64,000 nucleotides of DNA from Saprospiraceae bacterium. Lineage in GTDB: Bacteria > Bacteroidota > Bacteroidia > Chitinophagales > Saprospiraceae. Made by a program: the position numbers and the translations under genes. The notes under the pieces are model-generated. The model had not been told where the DNA came from. It did not search any database and saw only the letters and a program-made list of their open reading frames with translations. Location: the NCBI GenBank assembly GCA_016717655.1, contig JADKFC010000002.1:372001-436000 (forward strand), in the 5' to 3' direction. Positions 19,001 through 28,000 of the stretch are shown here, piece after piece. Each line of letters starts with the position of its first letter. The first letter of the stretch is position 1.

Positions 19001-22000
19001 CGCTCCACCAACATTACTTACAATTACCTGGTAGGTAACGGTGTAAGTGCCATTTGCATTGGCTGTAACTGTGCCAAGGTTTTTAACCATCTTGACGTAT
19101 GGAAGGTCGCCACATGCATCATCAGTGATGTCGGTGATTCCATCTCCATTTCTATCTAACTCTGCTTTGTTGTACAAGCCCTGGCCTGGCTGACTGCCCG
19201 GACCATTGCCTGCTACTCCGCATGCTGTATATACATTGTCGCCGCCATCTGCTGAGCCTGGTTCCAGGTTCAGGCTTACGTTGAAGCTTACATTGTAGGT
19301 ATGGGTACTGCCTGCTGATATGGTTGCATTGGTTGCAAGAGTTGTGCTGCCTGAAGTATTCATCGCACCGCTGGCCTGACCGCTGAAGCTACCACTGTTA
19401 ATGGTAACGTCGTTGTCAAACTGTGGTGTGTCTTTCAGACTATAGCTACCTGTTGCACCACCTGCATTGCTTACGATTACCTGGTAGGTAACAGTGTAAG
19501 TGCCATTTGCATTGGCTGTAACTGTGCCAAGGTTTTTAACCATCTTGACATATGGAAGGTCGCCACAGGCATCATCAGTGATGTCGGTGATTCCATCTCC
19601 GTTTCTATCCAACTCTGCCTTGTTGTACAAGCCCTGGCCTGGCTGACTGCCCGGTCCGTTGCCTGCTACTCCACATGCTGTATAGATATTGTCGCCGCCA
19701 TCTGCTGAACCTGGTTCCAGGTTCAGGCTTACATTAAAGCTTACGTTGTAGGTATGGGTACTGCCTGCTGCTATCGTTGCATTGGTTGCAAGGGTTGTGC
19801 TGCCTGAAGTATTCATCGCACCGCTGGCCTGACCGCTGAAGCTACCATTGTTAATGGTAACGTCGTTGTCAAACTGTGGTGTGTCTTTCAAGCTGTAGCT
19901 ACCTGTTGCACCTCCTGCATTGCTTACGATTACCTGGTAGGTAACAGTGTAAGTGCCATTTGCATTGGCTGTAACTGTGCCAAGGTTTTTAACCATCTTG
20001 ACGTATGGAAGGTCGCCACAGGCATCATCATTGATGTCAGTGATTCCATCTCCATTTCTATCTAACTCTGCTTTGTTGTACAAGCCCTGGCCTGGCTGAC
20101 TGCCTGGACCATTGCCTGCTACTCCGCATGCTGTATATACATTGTCGCCGCCATCTGCTGAGCCTGGTTCCAGGTTCAGGCTTACGTTGAAGCTTACATT
20201 GTAGGTATGGGTACTGCCTGCTGCTATCGTTGCATTGGTTGCAAGTGTTGTGCTACCTGAAGTATTCATGGCACCGCTGGCCTGACCACTATAGTTACCA
20301 CTGTTGATGGTAACATCGTTGTCAAACTGTGGTGTGTCTTTCAAGCTGTAGCTACCTGTTGCACCTCCTGCATTGCTTACGATTACCTGGTAGGTAACAG
20401 TGTAAGTGCCATTTGCATTGGCTGTAACTGTGCCAAGGTTTTTAACCATCTTGACATATGGAAGGTCGCCACATGCATCATCAGTGATGTCAGTGATTCC
20501 ATCTCCATTTCTATCTAACTCTGCCTTGTTGTACAAGCCCTGGCCTGGCTGACTGCCTGGACCATTGCCTGCTACTCCGCATGCTGTATATACATTGTCG
20601 CCACCATCTGCTGAGCCTGGTTCCAGGTTCAGGCTTACGTTGAAGCTTACATTGTAAGTATGGGTACTGCCTGCTGATATGGATGCATTGGTTGCAAGAG
20701 TTGTGCTACCTGTAGTATTCATCGCACCGCTGGCCTGACCGCTGAAGCTACCACTGTTAATGGTAACGTCGTTGTCAAACTGTGGTGTGTCTTTCAAGCT
20801 GTAGCTACCTGCTGCTCCTCCTGCATTACTTACGATTACCTGGTAGGTAACGGTGTAAGATCCATTTGCATTGGCTGTAACAGTGCCAAGGTTTTTAACC
20901 ATCTTGACATATGGAAGGTCGCCACAGGCATCATCAGTGATGTCGGTGATTCCATCTCCGTTTCTATCCAACTCTGCCTTGTTGTACAAGCCCTGGCCTG
21001 GCTGACTGCCCGGTCCGTTGCCTGCTACTCCACATGCTGTATAGATATTGTCGCCGCCATCTGCTGAACCTGGTTCCAGGTTCAGGTTTACATTAAAGCT
21101 TACGTTGTAGGTATGGGTACTGCCTGCTGCTATCGTTGCATTGGTTGCAAGGGTTGTGCTACCATTTGTATTCATCGCACCGCTGGCCTGACCACTATAG
21201 TTACCACTGTTGATGGTAACATCGTTGTCAAACTGTGGTGTGTCTTTCAAGCTGTAGCTACCTGTTGCGCCTCCTGCGTTGCTTACGATTACCTGGTAAG
21301 TAACGGTGTAAGATCCATTTGCATTGGCTGTAACCGTGCCCAGGTTTTTAACCATCTTGACGTATGGAAGATCGCCACAAGCATCATCTGAGATGTCGGT
21401 AATTATATCACCATTTCTATCCAACTCTGCTTTGTTGTACAAGCCCTGGCCTGGCTGACCGTTTGGATTGTTACCTGTAACTCCGCATGTTTTATAGATA
21501 TTATCACCTCCGTCTGTTGAACCTGGTTCCAAGTCGATACTTACATTGAAACTTAAATTGTAAGTATGGGTACTGCCTGCTGCTATCGTTGCATTGGTTG
21601 CCAAGGTTGTGCTACCTGTGGTATTTAACGTGCCGCTGGCGTGACCGCTGAAACTACCACTATTAATAGTAATATCATCGTCAAATTGAGGCGTATCCTT
21701 CAAATTATAACTACCGGTTGCTCCACCTATGTTGTTAACAATAATTGCATAGTTGACAGTGTAGGTGCCATTTGCATTAGGCACAACATCTATCAGGTTT
21801 TTCTCCATTGTAACATAAGGAAGATCGCCGCATGCATCATCTGTGATGTCTGTGATTCCATCTCCGTTTCTATCCAACTCTGCCTTGTTGTACAAGCCCT
21901 GGCCTGGCTGACTGCCCGGACCATTGCCTACAACTCCACATGCTGTATACACGTTATCACCTCCGTCTGTTGATCCTGGTTCAAGGTTCAGACTTATGTT

Positions 22001-25000
22001 GAAGCTTACATTGTAGGTATGGGTACTACCAGCTGCTATTGCTGCATTGGTTGCAAGAATAGTACTTCCTGAAGTATTCATGGATCCACTTGCATGACCT
22101 CCAAAGCTTCCACTATTAATGGTTACATCATCATCAAACTGTGGTGTATCTTTCAGACTGTAGCTTCCAGTAGCACCACCAACGTTGTTCACAACAATTG
22201 CATAGTTAACTGTGTACGTACCATTTGCATTAGGTACTACGCCAACTAAGTTTTTAACCATCTTGACATATGGAAGATCTCCACATGCATCATCGGTAAC
22301 ATCTGTTTCACCATCACCATTTCTATCAAGCTCTGCTTTGTTGTACAAGCCCTGGCCAGGTTGACTTCCTGGTCCATTGCCCACAACTCCGCATGCTGTA
22401 TAGATGTTGTCACCTCCATCAGTCGATCCTGGTTCCAGGTTCAGACTTACATTAAAGCTGACGTTATAAGTATGTGTGCTACCCGCCGCAATTGTTGCAT
22501 TGAATGCAAGTGAAGTACTTCCGCTAGTATTCATCACACCATTTGCCTGACCGCTGAAGCTACCACTGTTGATAGTAACATCATCGTCAAAGTGTGGTGT
22601 GTCTTTCAAACTGTAGCTTCCAGTAGCGCCACCCACGTTGTTCACAACAATTGCATAGTTAACTGTATAAGTTCCGTTGGCATTTGGTACTACACCAACC
22701 AGGTTCTTAACCATCTTAACATATGGAAGGTCTCCACAAGCGTCATCTGTTAAATCGGTTATTCCATCACCATTTCTATCCAACTCTGCTTTGTTGTACA
22801 AGCCCTGGCCTGGCTGACTGCCCGGTCCATTACCTGCTACTCCACATGCTGTATATACATTGTCGCCTCCGTCAGTTGATCCTGGTTCAAGATTCAAACT
22901 TACATTGAAACTTACATTGTAGGTGTGGGTACTGCCTGCTGCTATCGTTGCATTCGTTGCTAATGTGGTGCTGCCTGCTGTATTCATTGCTCCACTTGCA
23001 TGACCACTGAAATTACCGCTGTTGATGGTAACATCATTGTCAAACTGTGGTGTATCCTTCAAGCTGTAGCTTCCTGTTGCACCACCTACATTATTAACAA
23101 TTACCTGATAAGTAACTGTATAAGTACCATTTGCGTTAGCAGAAACGGTGCCCAGATTTTTGACCATGGTTACATAAGGTAAATCACCACATGCATCATC
23201 GGTTATATCAGTTACACTGTCTCCTGTTCTATCTAATTCTGCCTTGTTGTACAAGCCCTGGCCTGGCTGACTGCCCGGTCCATTGCCAACCACTCCGCAT
23301 GCTGTATATACATTGTCACCGCCATCTGCTGATCCTGGTTCAAGGTTCAGACTTACGTTGAAGCTTACATTGTAAGTATGTGTACTACCAGCTGCTATCG
23401 TTGCATTGGTTGCCAATGTGGTACTTCCTGAAGTATTCATCGATCCACTTGCCTGACCTCCGAAGCTTCCACTGTTGATGGTTACATCGTTGTCAAACTG
23501 TGGTGTGTCTTTCAGACTATAGCTTCCAGCTGCTCCTCCAATGTTATTTACAACAATGGAATAGTTAACTGTATAAGTGCCATTGGCATTTGGTACAACA
23601 CCAACCAGATTTTTAATCATTGTTACATAAGGTAGATCACCACAAGCATCATCTGTCAAATCGGTAATTCCATCACCACTTCTATCCAACTCTGCTTTGT
23701 TGTACAAGCCCTGGCCAGGTTGACTTCCAGGTCCATTGCCTACTACTCCACATGCTGTGTAGATATTGTCACCTCCATCTGCTGAACCTGGTTCAAGGTT
23801 CAGACTTACATTGAAGCTCACGTTATAAGTGTGGGTACTACCTTTAGCAATTGTTGCATTGGTTGCCAATGTAGTACTTCCTGAAGTATTCATTGATCCA
23901 CTTGAATGGCCACTGTAGTTTCCGCTAATGATGGTTACATCGTTGTCAAACTGCGGTGTATCTTTCAAACTGTATCTGCCAGTTGCTCCTCCTGTATTGG
24001 TAACTATGACTTGGTAGGTCACTGTATAAGTGCCATTACTATTGGTTGTTACTGATCCAAGATTTTTAACCATTGTTACATATGGTAAATCTCCACAAGC
24101 ATCATCCGTAATATCGGTAATATTATCTCCGTTTCTATCCAACTCAGCTTTGTTGTACAAGCCCTGACCTGGCTGACTTCCTGGTCCGTTGCCTACTACA
24201 CCACATGCTGTATATATATTGTCGCCTCCATCTGCTGAACCTGGTTCCAGATTCAAGCTTACATTGAAGCTTACATTATAAGTATGGGTTACCCCTGCTG
24301 CAATTGATGCATTTGTTGCCAATGTGGTGCTACCACTTGTATTCATCGCTCCACTTGCCTGACCACTGTAGTTTCCACTGTTGATGGTTACATCGTTGTC
24401 AAACTGTGGTGTGTCTTTCAAGCTGTAGCTGCCGTCGGCGCCTCCAACATTTTTCACAACAACTGCATAATTGACCGTATAAGTGCCATCCAAATTAGGA
24501 ATTACACCAACTAGGTTTTTCTGCATGGTTACATATGGAAGGTCTCCACAAGCGTCATCTGTGATATCAGTAATTCCGTCTCCTGTTCTATCTACCTCTG
24601 CTTTGTTGTACAAGCCCTGTCCTGGGGTTGATCCACCATTGCTTCCGCTTACACTACATGGGGTATATATATTATCTCCACCATCTACTGAACCTGGTTC
24701 AAGATCCAAGGTCACATTAAAGCCTAATGTATAGATGTGGGTATTGCCCGCTGTGATTGCTTTTGTTCCAAAGTTAATGGGTATTGCAGGTGCTCCTACA
24801 AACGCTGGTCCGTTGCCAAATCCTGCCAACACATCTACAAAGGTATAATCCCATGCTGTGATGGTCACGTCATTGTCAAACGCCGGACTATCAGTCAATG
24901 TATAGCTTCCGTCTGCTCCTCCTACATTTTCTACTGTTATTTTGTATAATACTCGGTAGTTGCCATTAGCCAAGTGAATTACTTCAACCAAGTCTTTGTG

Positions 25001-28000
25001 CATTTTTACATATGGAAGATCTCCACAAGCATCATCTGTAATATCAGTAATACCATCTCCTGTTCTATCCAATTCTGCCTTGTTGTACAAGCCCTGGCCT
25101 GGCTGACTGCCCGGTCCGTTGCCAACAACTCCACATGCTGTATAGATATTGTCGCCTCCATCTGCTGAACCTGGTTCCAGATTCAAGCTTACATTGAAGC
25201 TTACATTATAGGTATGGGTTGCTCCTGCTGATATAGCTGCATTTGTTGCCAGTGTGGTGCTTCCGCTTGTATTCATCGCTCCACTTGCCTGACCACTGTA
25301 GTTTCCATTGTTGATGGTTACATCGTTGTCAAACTGTGGTGTATCCTTCAGACTATAACTTCCAGCTGCTCCTCCAATGTTTTTAACTATTACCTGGTAG
25401 GTAACGGTGTATGTTCCATTGGCATTTGCTGTTACCGTTCCAAGATTTTTAACCATGGTTACATATGGAAGGTCTCCACAGGCGTCATCTGTGATATCGG
25501 TAATACCGTCTCCTGTTCTGTCTACTTCTGCTTTGTTGTACAAGCCCTGTCCTGGGGTTGATCCACCATTGCTTCCACTTACACTACATGGGGTATATAT
25601 ATTATCTCCACCATCTACTGAACCTGGTTCAAGATCCAAGGTCACATTAAAGCCTAATGTATAGATGTGGGTATTGCCCGCTGTGATTGCTTTTGTTCCA
25701 AAGTTAATGGGTATTGCAGGTGCTCCTACAAACGCTGGTCCGTTGCCAAATCCTGCCAACACATCTACAAAGGTATAATCCCATGCTGTGATGGTCACAT
25801 CATTGTCAAACGCCGGACTATCAGTCAATGTATAGCTTCCGTCTGCTCCTCCTACATTTTCTACTGTTATTTTGTATAATACTCGGTAGTTGCCATTAGC
25901 CAATTGAATTACTTCAACCAAGTCTTTGTGCATTTTTACATATGGAAGATCTCCACAAGCATCATCTGTAATATCAGTAATACCATCTCCTGTTCTATCC
26001 AATTCTGCCTTGTTGTACAAGCCCTGGCCTGGCTGACTGCCCGGTCCGTTGCCAACAACTCCACATGCTGTATAGATATTGTCGCCTCCATCTGCTGAAC
26101 CTGGTTCCAGATTCAAGCTTACATTGAAGCTTACATTATAGGTATGGGTTGCTCCTGCTGATATAGCTGCATTTGTTGCCAGTGTGGTGCTTCCGCTTGT
26201 ATTCATCGCTCCACTTGCCTGACCACTGTAGTTTCCATTGTTGATGGTTACATCGTTGTCAAACTGTGGTGTATCCTTCAGACTATAACTTCCAGCTGCT
26301 CCTCCAATGTTTTTAACTATTACCTGGTAGGTAACGGTGTATGTTCCATTGGCATTTGCTGTTACTGCTCCAAGGTTTTTAACCATGGTTACATATGGAA
26401 TATCTCCACAAGCGTCGTCTTCGATTTCGTAACTTCCATCATTGTTCCTGTCCAATTTAGCTTTGTTGTATAAGCCTTGACCAGGTGATGATCCATTTTC
26501 GCTACCTGAAACTTCGCAGCTTGTATATTCATTGTCACCTCCATCCGTAGATCCAGGTTCAAGATCCAACTTCAATGTAAAGTTCAATGTGTAGGTCTGT
26601 GTGTTTCCAGCTGATATTGATCCAGCACCTAAGGCACTCAAGTCAATTGGAATAACCGGAGCTGATGGATATGCTTGTCCGTATGATATTCCTGCCAAAG
26701 CATCATCAAACAAATATGACCAATCTACGATTGTTGCATCATCGTCAAATGATGGAATATCAAGGAGTTTATAACTTCCTGTCACTCCTCCTTTGTTCTC
26801 TACTATAATGTTATACACAACTGTGTATTTTCCATCAGGTCGACTTGTTACACTGACCAGGTCTTTGTGCATTTTTACATATGGAAGATCTCCACAAGCA
26901 TCATCTGTAATATCAGTAATACCATCTCCTGTTCTATCCAATTCTGCCTTGTTGTACAAGCCCTGGCCTGGCTGACTGCCCGGTCCGTTGCCAACAACTC
27001 CACATGCTGTATAGATATTGTCGCCTCCATCTGCTGAACCTGGTTCCAGATTCAAGCTTACATTGAAGCTTACATTGTAGGTATGGGTTGCTCCTGCTGA
27101 TATAGCTGCATTTGTTGCCAGTGTGGTGCTTCCGCTTGTATTCATCGCTCCACTTGCCTGACCACTGTAGTTTCCATTGTTGATGGTTACATCGTTGTCA
27201 AACTGTGGTGTGTCTTTAAGACTATAACTTCCAGCTGCTCCTCCAATGTTTTTAACTATTACCTGGTAGGTAACGGTGTATGTTCCATTGGCATTTGCTG
27301 TTACTGCTCCAAGGTTTTTAACCATGGTTACATATGGAATATCTCCACAAGCGTCATCTGTGATATCGGTAATTCCGTCTCCTGTTCTATCTACCTCTGC
27401 TTTGTTGTACAAGCCCTGTCCTGGGGTTGATCCACCATTGCTTCCGCTTACACTACATGGGGTATATATATTATCTCCACCATCTACTGAACCTGGTTCA
27501 AGATCCAAGGTCACATTAAAGCCTAATGTATAGATGTGGGTATTGCCCGCTGTGATTGCTTTTGTTCCAAAGTTAATGGGTATTGCAGGTGCTCCTACAA
27601 ACGCTGGTCCGTTGCCAAATCCTGCCAACACATCTACAAAGGTATAATCCCATGCTGTGATGGTCACGTCATTGTCAAACGCCGGACTATCAGTCAATGT
27701 ATAGCTTCCGTCTGCTCCTCCTACATTTTCTACTGTTATTTTGTATAATACTCGGTAGTTGCCATTAGCCAAGTGAATTACTTCAACCAAGTCTTTGTGC
27801 ATTTTTACATATGGAAGATCTCCACAAGCATCATCTGTAATATCAGTAATACCATCTCCTGTTCTATCCAATTCTGCTTTGTTGTACAAGCCCTGGTCTG
27901 GCTGACTGCCCGGTCCGTTGCCAACAACTCCACATGCTGTATAGATATTGTCGCCTCCATCTGCTGAACCTGGTTCCAGATTCAAGCTTACATTGAAGCT